DNA from: a virus
DNA: 40,189 nucleotides
Direction: 5' to 3' (one strand)
Virus record (IMG/VR): IMGVR_UViG_3300027985_000473
Span: 1 to 40,189 of that record
The translations under genes and the position numbers were made by a program. The notes under the pieces were generated by a model, which made no database searches, was not told the origin of the DNA, and saw only the letters and a list, made by a program, of their open reading frames with translations. Positions within the stretch are counted from its first letter, which is position 1. Every line of letters begins with the position of its first letter. Below are positions 17,749 to 25,198 of the stretch, piece by piece.

Positions 17749-17783
17749 AAGGCCGCTAAGTTTGGCTTAGCGGCCTTTCTTTT
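17749..17783 (+). terminator. Rho-independent terminator
   Basis: Perfect 12-bp stem AAGGCCGCTAAG (17749-17760), loop TTTGG, CTTAGCGGCCTT (17766-17777), running into TTTCTTTT. It closes the single-gene unit of winged-helix paralogue 2. Confidence 0.92.
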
Positions 17784-17870
17784 ACCCATTGGTGCTGGGA
17801 CTTAGGCAACTCCGGGCGTAAATTCGAGCTTCAGGAGTGACCTTTTCCTGCCTCAGCCCAGCAAGACGGA

Positions 17871-18573
17871 GCCTGTGTGTCTCGTTTGACCATGAAATGT
17901 CGGGGCGAGTGTAGAAATTAACTAATAATAGCTTATCGGGCGTTCCAATGCACACAATTTATATGTAAATTTTAAACATTTCAATAATTTAAGCTTCTAA
18001 TAAACAATTTAATAGTAATTCATTGGAAAATTTAGTTTGAAAACATCCATTTTTCACCACCCAGTAGCACTGTAGGATCAGCCGGGACCACTGCCATACG
18101 AAGCTTGTGGTACGTTATAGCACACGTGTGGTATGTTATAACGTATAGCCTATAGTACATTATAGCATACCACTGGCGTGCTATAACACATAGCCTGTAG
18201 TATACTATAATACAGAGCCTGTAGTACGCCATAACATATGGCTTGTAGCATACTATAACACATATACAGTGAGATACGCTACCTACACCGCACCCAGCGT
18301 TACAAGATAAGTAAGTAATTAGTCAATAAGTAAGGAATTAGTTAACCGAGAACTAACCTATAGGGTTTTTGCGGAGAATTACGTTAAAACTACTTAACAA
18401 GCAAATTTTAACATTTTTGTCTATTTTATTACCTATTTATTAAATCATATCAAATAGTTAAGTAATAAGTAAACGAAAGGAACTTTCTCACTTCCTAACT
18501 GCTGTATATTACGCATTACTTTATTTTTTGGGGTCGTCCAGCCATACCATTATGATTTCCAGTAATATTTTTA
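17871..18573. other. AT-rich non-coding region, candidate replication origin
   Basis: About 700 bp without a gene and much richer in A+T than the rest of the window. It holds an 8-bp inverted repeat TTCCAATG (near 17944) and CATTGGAA (near 18020), the repeat array at 18101-18270, and then several AAGTAA/AATTAG direct repeats between 18306 and 18475. Repeats beside an AT-rich stretch just upstream of the early genes resemble a replication origin, but no known origin was recognised. Confidence 0.5.
18101..18270 (+). repeat. Array of about seven degenerate 20-25-bp repeats (iteron-like)
   Basis: Successive units approximate GCCTGTAGTATACTATAACA, for example at about 18193-18216, 18217-18240 and 18241-18262, with more diverged copies upstream from 18101. 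Each unit contains a TAGTATACTA-like partial palindrome followed by TATAACAC. The arrangement is that of binding sites for a replication initiator or regulator. Confidence 0.75.
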
Positions 18574-18602
18574 TTTACAAAGTATTACCATTGCGTTATA
18601 AT
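18574..18602 (+). promoter_or_regulatory. Early promoter of the 18628 operon
   Basis: TTTACA (18574-18579), 17-bp spacer with AGTATTACC, perfect TATAAT (18597-18602). It is of the same design as the promoters at 17281, 23430 and 27812 and starts the early operon that leads into the primase-helicase. Confidence 0.85.
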
Positions 18603-18627
18603 AATCTCATAAACACGGGAGACTGGA

Positions 18628-19284
18628 ATGGAATGGTCTGACATTATACATCCTGCATTTCAGCAAATGCGCACTCTGAAGTCGCCTTATAAAGTATATA
18701 TCCTGGTCGATAAAGCGTATTCTCGCAAATACTCAATAAGACAAACAGTTAAGTACATGGCCAGGATAATAGCCAAAAAAGAAATAACACCTGGTGCTAT
18801 ACGGTACTTGTGGTTTGTGATTCACCGTTATACACAGTGGCACGACCCCGACCTGGCATTTAAAAAAGAAGATTGCAGCCTTCGTATCCCGGAGGTGTCG
18901 GCGTCTAAAAACGCTCTGCCCATGTTGTTTAAAAGGTTCCAGACTTCACGGCAATCGCGCAATGAGCTGCCCATTTCAAAGCTGGCCTTTGGCTGGGTAC
19001 ACTCCTCTGAAATTCCTGAGATTGCTACTATTGAAAAGTTCAAGAGTATGCTTCACCCGGCCCTGAGAATGCTGGAAAGGTATTCCATGGAGCCTGAGGT
19101 ATATCTGTTAATGACGATGGCGTATGCGAAAGGTGGACCTGCTTTACAGGCGCGCGCAGCTTGTGCTAAACATGGCTTCAGGCTTACTGCGGGCGCAGCA
19201 AAGTATCTCTGGGAAAAAATGATAGACTACGATACGGTTAACCGGCGTTTGGATCTGCCGGCCGCAGAACGGGCGTATGGCTAA
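18628..19284 (+). CDS. Unknown early protein with an internal duplication
   Basis: 218 residues, first gene of the early operon, with GGGAG six bases before the ATG. I do not recognise a family. Residues about 8-78 and 140-210 look like two copies of one helical domain. Both contain HPA(F/L), a VY(I/L)L....AY segment, then (I/L)T(P/A)GAI/A(R/K)YLW, and end near a DL dipeptide. The middle part is a charged linker. The next gene's ATG overlaps its end by 8 bases. Confidence 0.65.
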   Translation: MEWSDIIHPAFQQMRTLKSPYKVYILVDKAYSRKYSIRQTVKYMARIIAKKEITPGAIRYLWFVIHRYTQWHDPDLAFKKEDCSLRIPEVSASKNALPMLFKRFQTSRQSRNELPISKLAFGWVHSSEIPEIATIEKFKSMLHPALRMLERYSMEPEVYLLMTMAYAKGGPALQARAACAKHGFRLTAGAAKYLWEKMIDYDTVNRRLDLPAAERAYG

Positions 19285-19576
19285 GCTAACATTTAATGAG
19301 ACATACGACTTGCGGGAGTCGCTTATAAAAAACGCGCCAGAGAATTGTGTTCTGGTCGTGGATGACGGTATATTCGTAGCCATGTTAATGGATAGGCTTA
19401 TATCCAAGCTAGATAGACGTGACATAATAATTGTGCCTATAAAAAAGTTCGCGGGCATGATAAAAGATGACATGCAGGTAGTGATAGACCCAGGCGGAAG
19501 GTTCTCGTATGGCGAGCAGGAATACTTAAGTAATTTTCTTAAAACCAGGCAAGAAAAGTTCTTGCTAAGATGGTAG
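19277..19576 (+). CDS. Small early protein, member 1 of a tandem trio
   Basis: 99 residues, unrecognised. It shares a pattern with the next two genes: a hydrophobic strand (NCVLVVDDG), a helix with Leu spacing, KLDRRDIIIVPI, an Asp-Pro pair in the second half (VIDPGG), and the end LLRW. The alternating strand-helix pattern suggests a small alpha/beta fold. The last two codons (AGATGG) precede the next start by 5 bases and probably act as its ribosome binding site. Confidence 0.65.
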   Translation: MAKLTFNETYDLRESLIKNAPENCVLVVDDGIFVAMLMDRLISKLDRRDIIIVPIKKFAGMIKDDMQVVIDPGGRFSYGEQEYLSNFLKTRQEKFLLRW

Positions 19577-19578
19577 TC

Positions 19579-19935
19579 ATGAGCTCAACAACCTTGCTGA
19601 CAGAACGTGCAAACGTTATACTGTCAATTCCAAAAGACGCCTTTTTACTATCAGCTGAAGAAGCTGCTGACGAGCTGCGCCGCTTGTGTTTAAAGCTCGA
19701 CCGCTCGGACATCCAGCTGCACCCAATTAGTTGGATACATACAGAAGCCTGGATTAAGTTAAACACTATTAGTTTGTACGTTGACCCGGCGTTAGAACCA
19801 CATCTCACTGAGTTTGAACACTACCGCATACGGGTCATACGCATGAATGTTCAAAATAAATCTCGTCCAGACAAATACATGCGGAAAGATGAATACCAAC
19901 CAGAAGAACGTTTCCTACTGAGATGGAAGTTATGA
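19579..19935 (+). CDS. Small early protein, member 2 of a tandem trio
   Basis: 118 residues from the ATG at 19579. An ATG three codons earlier lies on the likely ribosome binding site and is less suitable. Related to its neighbours through VILSIPKDAFLLSAEEAADEL, KLDRSDIQLHPIS, a DP pair and the end FLLRWKL. It carries an insertion near the C-terminus (NVQNKSRPDKYMRKDEYQPE). Function unknown. Confidence 0.65.
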   Translation: MSSTTLLTERANVILSIPKDAFLLSAEEAADELRRLCLKLDRSDIQLHPISWIHTEAWIKLNTISLYVDPALEPHLTEFEHYRIRVIRMNVQNKSRPDKYMRKDEYQPEERFLLRWKL

Positions 19936-20219
19936 GTAACTTCACCAGTATGAGCGGTAAGCGCCTTAAGCTTATTGCTTCACTTCCAACAGGGGCTGCT
20001 ATCGTAACTAGGACCTGCCAAGCAGCCGACTACATTTCTCACCTGGCCAGGGTAAATGGTAGAAAAGATTTAGCCATTGTTACCTTTTCAGAGCTCTCTA
20101 CTTATCCGTTATACAGACACAAGACAGTGGCTCACGACCCGGAAGAGTTTGAGTTTACCCATAAAGAGATACACACAATTCAAGAGCTAAAAGCTGGGCT
20201 TATGCTTATGAGGTGGTAA
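19932..20219 (+). CDS. Small early protein, member 3 of a tandem trio
   Basis: 95 residues; the ATG overlaps the previous stop (ATGA). It keeps the trio pattern: LKLIASLPTGAAIV, a helix with AADYISHLARVNGRKDLAIVTFS, HDPEEFEFTHKEIH, and the end LMLMRW. The final codons AGGTGG lie four bases before the next ATG and form its Shine-Dalgarno sequence. Function unknown. Confidence 0.65.
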   Translation: MSNFTSMSGKRLKLIASLPTGAAIVTRTCQAADYISHLARVNGRKDLAIVTFSELSTYPLYRHKTVAHDPEEFEFTHKEIHTIQELKAGLMLMRW

Positions 20220-20525
20220 ATGAATAGCAAAGACAGAAAGCTTCACGAAGAGTTTAGTCAGTACACTTTTGGCGTTAGCGGCTCTATGCACGAACAGGTA
20301 AAGCGGCAGCGTGACATAGCGTACGACGAAGCACGAAACGCCAAGAAGTACGCTGAGGTGTTCCTCGGCCACTCAGAAACAGGTATTTGGGAGACCGTTG
20401 GTATACAGGTTATGTTTTCCAGGCAAGAGCTGTCTCTCTTTTTCGGCCACGGCACGGAATTACGAGACTTCATCTGGATGGCTATTGAAAACGACTTGAG
20501 AAAACTTTTCAGCGTTAGGCGGTAA
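20220..20525 (+). CDS. Unknown early protein
   Basis: 101 residues, no family recognised. The first half is a charged helix (HEQVKRQRDIAYDEARNAKKYAEVFL); the second half has TVGIQVMFSRQELSLFF. It begins one base after the previous stop behind GAGGTGG, and its own end (AGGCGGTAA) provides the ribosome binding site for the next gene. Membership in the early operon is clear; function is not. Confidence 0.6.
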   Translation: MNSKDRKLHEEFSQYTFGVSGSMHEQVKRQRDIAYDEARNAKKYAEVFLGHSETGIWETVGIQVMFSRQELSLFFGHGTELRDFIWMAIENDLRKLFSVRR

Positions 20526-20526
20526 T

Positions 20527-20787
20527 ATGGCAGCAACACAGGCTTTGTTCTCTACACGACGGAAGTTTTCCAATAAGGCTTACACAGCAGTCGTGGTACT
20601 GTTTAGGCGTGGTATTGGCCCCACTGAAGCCCAGAAGTTTATTCAGGACAACTTTGGTGAACTAATTTCTACTCCGCATATCTCGCACCTGTACCGTAAG
20701 CTTGAAAAAGCTGGTGAAGTTCGGGTCTCTAAGTTGGATACCAACGAGATAATGGCGGAGATTGAAAGTGAAATTTCAGGCCACTAG
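20527..20787 (+). CDS. Small helical protein upstream of the primase-helicase, possibly DNA-binding
   Basis: 86 residues. Residues about 15-70 could form a helix-turn-helix or winged-helix unit: AYTAVVVLFRRGIGPTEAQKFIQDNFG, then TPHISHLYRKLEKAGEVRVSKLD, in which the second part looks like a recognition helix with a wing. It overlaps the start of the primase-helicase gene by about 20 bases, which suggests coupled expression and perhaps a replication accessory role. Confidence 0.6.
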   Translation: MAATQALFSTRRKFSNKAYTAVVVLFRRGIGPTEAQKFIQDNFGELISTPHISHLYRKLEKAGEVRVSKLDTNEIMAEIESEISGH

Positions 20788-23143
20788 CATCCCTAAAGAG
20801 CTGCGTGACACCCCGGGTTGGACCACACATAACAATAAAGTTCCGACTATACACCCGAATAAGCCTCAAGACTGTGTAGTTCTCGACAGGCTCACGGGCA
20901 ACAATATTGGCTTCATCAATAGTGAGGCCAATCCTTACATTATTATTGACATAGACCATCCGAAGAACGAAGCAAAAGAGCAGATCAAGCATGACTTATC
21001 TGTAGGCGCGTATGCTTGGAGTTCACCTGAGCATATAAGAGCCCTATCTCCGTTTATCTCAACTTTACCTACGAGTATAACTCAACTGTTCGGTAAAACG
21101 TACACTGAGTTCAGTATAACAGGCACTGGCATACACCTGGTCATGAAGCTGACAGAGGACAAGCCTCTTAAAGCGTATTATAAGACTGCTACATTCCCTG
21201 GCCAGGTGTCATTCAAGAACAACTTTATGGTGTTTACTGGTATTCCTTTTCCTGGGGCTGGCCAAAACATAATGAGTGTTGATCTTGATACTCTCATGAA
21301 GTTCTGCGCTCCGGTATCTAGCAAAGCATCGCGGGTAACACAGCCTGAAAAGTCTGATGAAGACTTGATGCTAAAGAAGCCCTCTCTCTCTTTGGTACGT
21401 AAAGCCTTAGGCTTACTTACCTTAGACCAGTCTGAACGGCTTAAGACAGTCTACAAAGAAACTCTCGGGTACGAGTATGAGCACTATCAATACTGGCTTG
21501 AAGTCGGCATGGCTTTGCATGACTACGACTCGTCAGTCAACGGCTACGCCCTTTACTTGGAATGGTCTGCTTTAGACCAGGAGTGTTACACAGGAGAAAA
21601 GGACGTAGAAGCAAAGTGGGTGTCGTTCGAGACATCTAAGAACGTAAAGATTACCTGGCGTACTCTTATGAAGCTCGCCAACAGGCTTGAGCTCGACTAC
21701 CCCAGGCAAACTATGGTAAAAGGAAAGCGGACCGGCAATCCTGTCCATAGTGAGTTCGAAAACTTCGTATACCTGGCTGACCGGTTTTCTCTTAAGCTGT
21801 ACGAGGACGATGGGTTTTATGTATCCGGCGACAAAGACATATGTGAGAAGTACTTTAAAGCTCACAACGCGAAAGAATGGTTTGGCAAGTATTATGGGCC
21901 TTTCTCACGGGAAACCCTTGCAGGTTGTATACTACTCCTCTGCCAGGGTCATCGTTATCGCGCACTCTCCTTATCCACTGCTAAGGCTCTTACAGATACC
22001 TGGTTAACTAGGCCCAGGCTAGAGTTCGACTTATTTGCCACCTGGTTGGATACCCCGCTTGAAGACCACCCTGATGAGCTTCAGTACGTAGAAACTCAAG
22101 AAGGGCGAGTCCATGTATCGGCGTTTAACCACAACTCGAATATCAACTATTTGATGAAGTGCATTACGCTGAATAGAACTCAAACGAGTGAGGCGTTGTG
22201 CACTGACCTCATCAAGAAAACGTTAATGCACATTATCAAATTTCGCGAGCAGATCAACATGCCGTTTGTAGATAACGGCGGCATGCTCATACTCATTGGT
22301 CCAGAAAACACAAGAAAGTCTACGTTCTTTAAACTGCTTTTGCCTCAGCCTCTGTGGTTCATGCGAAAAGAGATAAACATGGCCATTGATGGCGCTAAAG
22401 GTATGCGTGACTTTATCCGGTATCTCGGCCGACGTGTTATTGTCCAGGTGGACGAGTTTGAAGGTCTTATGGACCACGCTAAGCACGGCGCGGTATTTAA
22501 GGCTATCATAAGTGGTAACTCGATGTCGTTGACAGACATCTACAGCACACACGAAACAGAACTCCCTCGTAAAGCTATCATAGTAGCAACATCCAACGAG
22601 CGGAAGCAGATATTTTCTGACAACGGTACAAGACGGATGTGGACTGTCCAGGTAGAGCATATAGACACCGATGCTATGCTTAAAATAAACTGGTACAAGT
22701 TTTATAACGACTTGCGTAAAGAGTTCAGAAGCGAGATAAAAGCCGGCCGTACACCGTGGCTACTGAATCAGAATCAAATTGATTCAGTGGAACAACAAAA
22801 CTTGCTGGTATCGGCCAAAAGCGATATACAGCTGATGTTGGAGGAATGTTTCCCATGGGATATGGCAAAGATCGACTTCAGGGATATAAAGAGCGTACAG
22901 CAGGACATAACCGGACAGCTTTACACGACCCGAGAGGTGATAGATTATTTACACTTCAAGGGGTTTCCATCGAAGAGCTTAAAGATGTCAGCCTTGACGA
23001 GGGCTTTAGAGAGGTACTGCGGAGATTACACTTTAACCAGAGTGAGCCCGAAAGTTCTTATACAGCCCAAAGCTACTGTTTTTCGTGGCCAGATAACTCA
23101 AGGTCGTTTTACGAAATGGGTGTTGCCAACTCGTTCAGACTAG
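20768..23143 (+). CDS. Primase-helicase (primpol-like N-terminus, DUF5906-like SF3-type helicase)
   Basis: 791 residues. The N-terminal part contains YIIIDIDHP (two acidic metal ligands, about residue 58) and GTGIHLVMKL, typical of primase-polymerase domains. The central helicase has a Walker A at about 508 (ILIGPENTRKST), Walker B at about 557 (VIVQVDEFE) and a sensor IVATSNERK near 605. The C-terminus looks like a winged helix. It would unwind the fork and lay primers. The GTG at 20768 is chosen because GGAG sits 7 bases upstream; the TTG two codons earlier is too close to that site. The usual Gly before the P-loop Lys is Arg here (TRKST). Confidence 0.82.
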   Translation: MKFQATSIPKELRDTPGWTTHNNKVPTIHPNKPQDCVVLDRLTGNNIGFINSEANPYIIIDIDHPKNEAKEQIKHDLSVGAYAWSSPEHIRALSPFISTLPTSITQLFGKTYTEFSITGTGIHLVMKLTEDKPLKAYYKTATFPGQVSFKNNFMVFTGIPFPGAGQNIMSVDLDTLMKFCAPVSSKASRVTQPEKSDEDLMLKKPSLSLVRKALGLLTLDQSERLKTVYKETLGYEYEHYQYWLEVGMALHDYDSSVNGYALYLEWSALDQECYTGEKDVEAKWVSFETSKNVKITWRTLMKLANRLELDYPRQTMVKGKRTGNPVHSEFENFVYLADRFSLKLYEDDGFYVSGDKDICEKYFKAHNAKEWFGKYYGPFSRETLAGCILLLCQGHRYRALSLSTAKALTDTWLTRPRLEFDLFATWLDTPLEDHPDELQYVETQEGRVHVSAFNHNSNINYLMKCITLNRTQTSEALCTDLIKKTLMHIIKFREQINMPFVDNGGMLILIGPENTRKSTFFKLLLPQPLWFMRKEINMAIDGAKGMRDFIRYLGRRVIVQVDEFEGLMDHAKHGAVFKAIISGNSMSLTDIYSTHETELPRKAIIVATSNERKQIFSDNGTRRMWTVQVEHIDTDAMLKINWYKFYNDLRKEFRSEIKAGRTPWLLNQNQIDSVEQQNLLVSAKSDIQLMLEECFPWDMAKIDFRDIKSVQQDITGQLYTTREVIDYLHFKGFPSKSLKMSALTRALERYCGDYTLTRVSPKVLIQPKATVFRGQITQGRFTKWVLPTRSD

Positions 23144-23418
23144 AAGAGTTAACAGATGGCGTGCTTACTAAAGAGGTTCTAACAAAGGTATTCAAACAAA
23201 TGAGTAACCAGTCGTTCTTTACACCGGACGCGTTTAATATCATAGGCCCCAACGGCGACGTCATAGAAACCGTAATAGATGATGGGCACAACTGCGGGTG
23301 GGCTCCTCCGTGCGGGGGATGCGCTCGGTGTCTCATAGCTCAAGCAGAGCACGCAGGTCTTATGGTGGAAAAGGAGCGGTCGACTGCTATACTCCTACAC
23401 TGGAACTCCAGCGACTAG
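23116..23418 (+). CDS. Small protein with a cysteine cluster
   Basis: 100 residues from the ATG at 23116, overlapping the helicase end by 28 bases. The frame is open further upstream, but that stretch is covered by a convincing helicase C-terminus, so the later ATG is preferred although its ribosome binding site is weak. Residues about 67-80 hold CGWAPPCGGCARC, a likely zinc-binding knuckle, followed by a helix. Function unknown. Confidence 0.55.
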   Translation: MGVANSFRLEELTDGVLTKEVLTKVFKQMSNQSFFTPDAFNIIGPNGDVIETVIDDGHNCGWAPPCGGCARCLIAQAEHAGLMVEKERSTAILLHWNSSD

Positions 23419-23429
23419 CAAAGTTTTTG

Positions 23430-23458
23430 TTTACAAGGTGTTACCTCCGTGATATAAT
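23430..23458 (+). promoter_or_regulatory. Early promoter of the XRE regulator gene
   Basis: TTTACA (23430-23435), 17-bp spacer with GGTGTTACC, perfect TATAAT (23453-23458). The upstream AAGTTTTTGT is shared with the promoter at 27812 and may be an UP element. Confidence 0.87.
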
Positions 23459-23485
23459 ACATTTATAAGTTAACAGGAGGTCACT

Positions 23486-23890
23486 ATGTTTACTAGCGCT
23501 TCTGGTCTCTCAGATTTCAATATCAGTAGGCGAGGCAACGATGTTGAACTTGCTTTCTCCGACGAGCTTGAAATTCAGAACATCAACCTTATTCTCACTA
23601 AGGATCAGTTTAAGGTCTTCAGTGGCCTGGTTATCAGATACCACATGTGGACTTTCCGTAAAAACCCTTCTTCTAGCAAGGATACGCCAAACTTTGCTGA
23701 GTCATTTGGCCTTAGACTTAAGGCCGCTCGTAAGGAGCGTGGTTGGACTCAGAAGTCGTTGGCTGAGGCTACCAAGATTTCTCCCAGCGCGCTCTCAAAG
23801 TACGAAAACGGCAAAAGGCTGCCTGATATCGTAAACCTGGCTGCCTTGGCCTATGCTATGGATTGCTCGGCTGATATACTGTTGTTCTAG
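23486..23890 (+). CDS. XRE-family (Cro/CI-like) transcription regulator
   Basis: 134 residues. The C-terminal half (about residues 72-134) is a standard XRE helix-turn-helix: GLRLKAARKERGWTQKSLAE, ATKISPSALSKYENGKRLPD and LAALAYAMDCSADILLF. The N-terminal 65 residues are an unrecognised beta-rich domain (FNISRRGNDVELAFSDELEIQ), which is unusual because phage XRE proteins mostly have the HTH first. It has its own strong promoter and a perfect AGGAGG site. No integrase is present, so a lysis-lysogeny role is doubtful; a temporal repressor or activator of the early promoters fits better. Confidence 0.8.
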   Translation: MFTSASGLSDFNISRRGNDVELAFSDELEIQNINLILTKDQFKVFSGLVIRYHMWTFRKNPSSSKDTPNFAESFGLRLKAARKERGWTQKSLAEATKISPSALSKYENGKRLPDIVNLAALAYAMDCSADILLF

Positions 23891-23948
23891 GTGGTATCAT
23901 GCCATGTGCTGATATGTAGATAGAACAACATAGAAGGATATACACATA

Positions 23949-24257
23949 ATGGCATACTTTGCTACTTGCCCAAAAAAGACCTTGAAAGCTCTTGTTACTA
24001 TTATTTCACAGGCAGCCCGTGCTAGTTCTATCCAGGAGCTGGTTTATGGAGACGACGTCAAGGTGCGTCCCATTACTGCTGAAAACTCAAGTGATCTGTT
24101 TTTCAACTACAGCACAAATGAACAGGAGGTGCGAGAACTGTTCACTCAGGCAACATCTACTCAGTATTGGATTAAAGACGTAATGTTGGCCTGGGCGCAC
24201 ATTCGCGGCGATTTCCGTGATTGGCCTACCGTACATATCAGTGTAACATTTACATAA
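23949..24257 (+). CDS. Unknown small protein
   Basis: 102 residues, no family recognised. Cys-containing N-terminus, then helices (LKALVTIISQAARASSIQELVY) and a Trp-rich end (YWIKDVMLAWAHIRGDFRDWPTVHISV). AAGGA precedes the ATG. It lies in a run of small genes downstream of the XRE regulator that probably share its promoter. Confidence 0.6.
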   Translation: MAYFATCPKKTLKALVTIISQAARASSIQELVYGDDVKVRPITAENSSDLFFNYSTNEQEVRELFTQATSTQYWIKDVMLAWAHIRGDFRDWPTVHISVTFT

Positions 24258-24270
24258 GGAAGATGAACCG

Positions 24271-24534
24271 ATGAGGATGGCTCGCATACACTGTACCGTG
24301 GCATATGCCTTGTTTAAGGCTTTTGACATCGAACACGGAGTAGTTTCCTGGTCAAAAGACTCAGTGTCCAATGAACTCAAGAATGACGTGAGCATCATCA
24401 AGCAGCGTGTGAATAAACATCAGCACAACTACTACCTGGTTGATAAGAAGGGTGGAACAGAAGCTCGTGAGCTTATCAACAAGCACTGTAAAACCAGCCA
24501 TTGCATGATCTGGCTGCCGGTACCGGGAGTATAG
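24271..24534 (+). CDS. Unknown small protein
   Basis: 87 residues (81 if started at the second ATG, 24277). AAGGAAGATGAACC lies ahead of the first ATG. It contains an early Cys-His segment (RIHCTVAYALF) and a Lys-rich helical middle (KNDVSIIKQRVNKHQHN). No family recognised; same transcription unit as its neighbours. Confidence 0.6.
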   Translation: MRMARIHCTVAYALFKAFDIEHGVVSWSKDSVSNELKNDVSIIKQRVNKHQHNYYLVDKKGGTEARELINKHCKTSHCMIWLPVPGV

Positions 24535-24536
24535 TC

Positions 24537-24740
24537 ATGAAAGAATACTTCTTCACTTTTGGTATAGGCCAGCCTTTGGAAGGTTGTTACACCACCGTCC
24601 GTGCTAGCTCTATGGAGGAAGCTCGTCAAATGATGTTCGAGGAGTATGGCAGTAAGTGGGCTTTCTGCTACGAATCTGCTATGGCTGCTGGCGTCCATCG
24701 GTTTGACCTCATGTACGTGCCATTCGGCACAAGGAACTAG
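24537..24740 (+). CDS. Unknown small protein
   Basis: 67 residues from the ATG at 24537, just after the previous stop with GGGAG about 6 bases upstream. A start 36 bases earlier overlaps the preceding gene and is rejected. The pattern YFFTFGIGQPLEGCYTTVRASSMEEARQMMFEEYG resembles small phage proteins with an SSMEEAR/M-type helix after two strands. Function unknown. Confidence 0.6.
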   Translation: MKEYFFTFGIGQPLEGCYTTVRASSMEEARQMMFEEYGSKWAFCYESAMAAGVHRFDLMYVPFGTRN

Positions 24741-24742
24741 TC

Positions 24743-24918
24743 ATGACAAAGATATTTGTAGGACCAGACATGTTGTTATGGGGAAAAGGGCTTTGATTAT
24801 CGAGAGTAAAGAATGCCCTGAGGCGGTATTTGCTCAATTCGATGACACTCAACTGATAACCGTAGCCTACGGATGGACGAAGTATCCGGCCAAGTACTTC
24901 GTACTGGAGCTAATGTGA
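24743..24918 (+). CDS. Small gene split by a -1 frameshift at a slippery heptamer
   Basis: The ATG at 24743 reads MTKIFVGPDMLLWGKGL and stops after 17 residues. The -1 frame continues from the same place as RALIIESKECPEAVFAQFDD and so on to 24918. The zero frame passes over G GGA AAA (24781-24787), a canonical X XXY YYZ slip site. A -1 slip gives one 58-residue protein that looks whole, with a short beta-strand start and a conserved-looking AQFDD...YGWTKYPAKYF end. Either frameshifting is programmed or the homopolymers carry an indel. An independent start at 24778 in the second frame (46 residues) is the alternative. Confidence 0.6.
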
Positions 24919-25193
24919 GTACTATTTTTACGGCTTCTAAAGCATACCTAAACGACGAGTACTGGGATATACCCATATCCCTACGTCTGATGCGTAAACT
25001 CGCCACCCTAACCCCCTGGATGGAATATACGTACAATGAGGCCGTGAAAGCGTGTATAGCCCATATCGAAGCCCGTATCGCAGCGGCTAAGCTTTATAGT
25101 GAGGTATATCTGTCCGAAAGTTCAGATGAACGGTACCGTATTCCCACCCGCGAAGAACACAGATGGATGAGTAATTTAGAAGATGACTATTAG
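24915..25193 (+). CDS. Unknown helical protein
   Basis: 92 residues from the GTG at 24915, which overlaps the previous TGA (GTGA) and has GGAG five bases upstream. The longer ORF start at 24873 lies inside the preceding gene. The middle is helical (NEAVKACIAHIEARIAAAKLYSEVYLSES). No family recognised. It is the last gene before a large hairpin. Confidence 0.6.
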   Translation: MSTIFTASKAYLNDEYWDIPISLRLMRKLATLTPWMEYTYNEAVKACIAHIEARIAAAKLYSEVYLSESSDERYRIPTREEHRWMSNLEDDY

Positions 25194-25198
25194 GATTT

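Noticed and set aside
22846-23115. Upstream extension of the cysteine-cluster gene inside the helicase gene
   Set aside because: The helicase frame has a convincing winged-helix-like end over the same bases, so only the part from 23116 is accepted.
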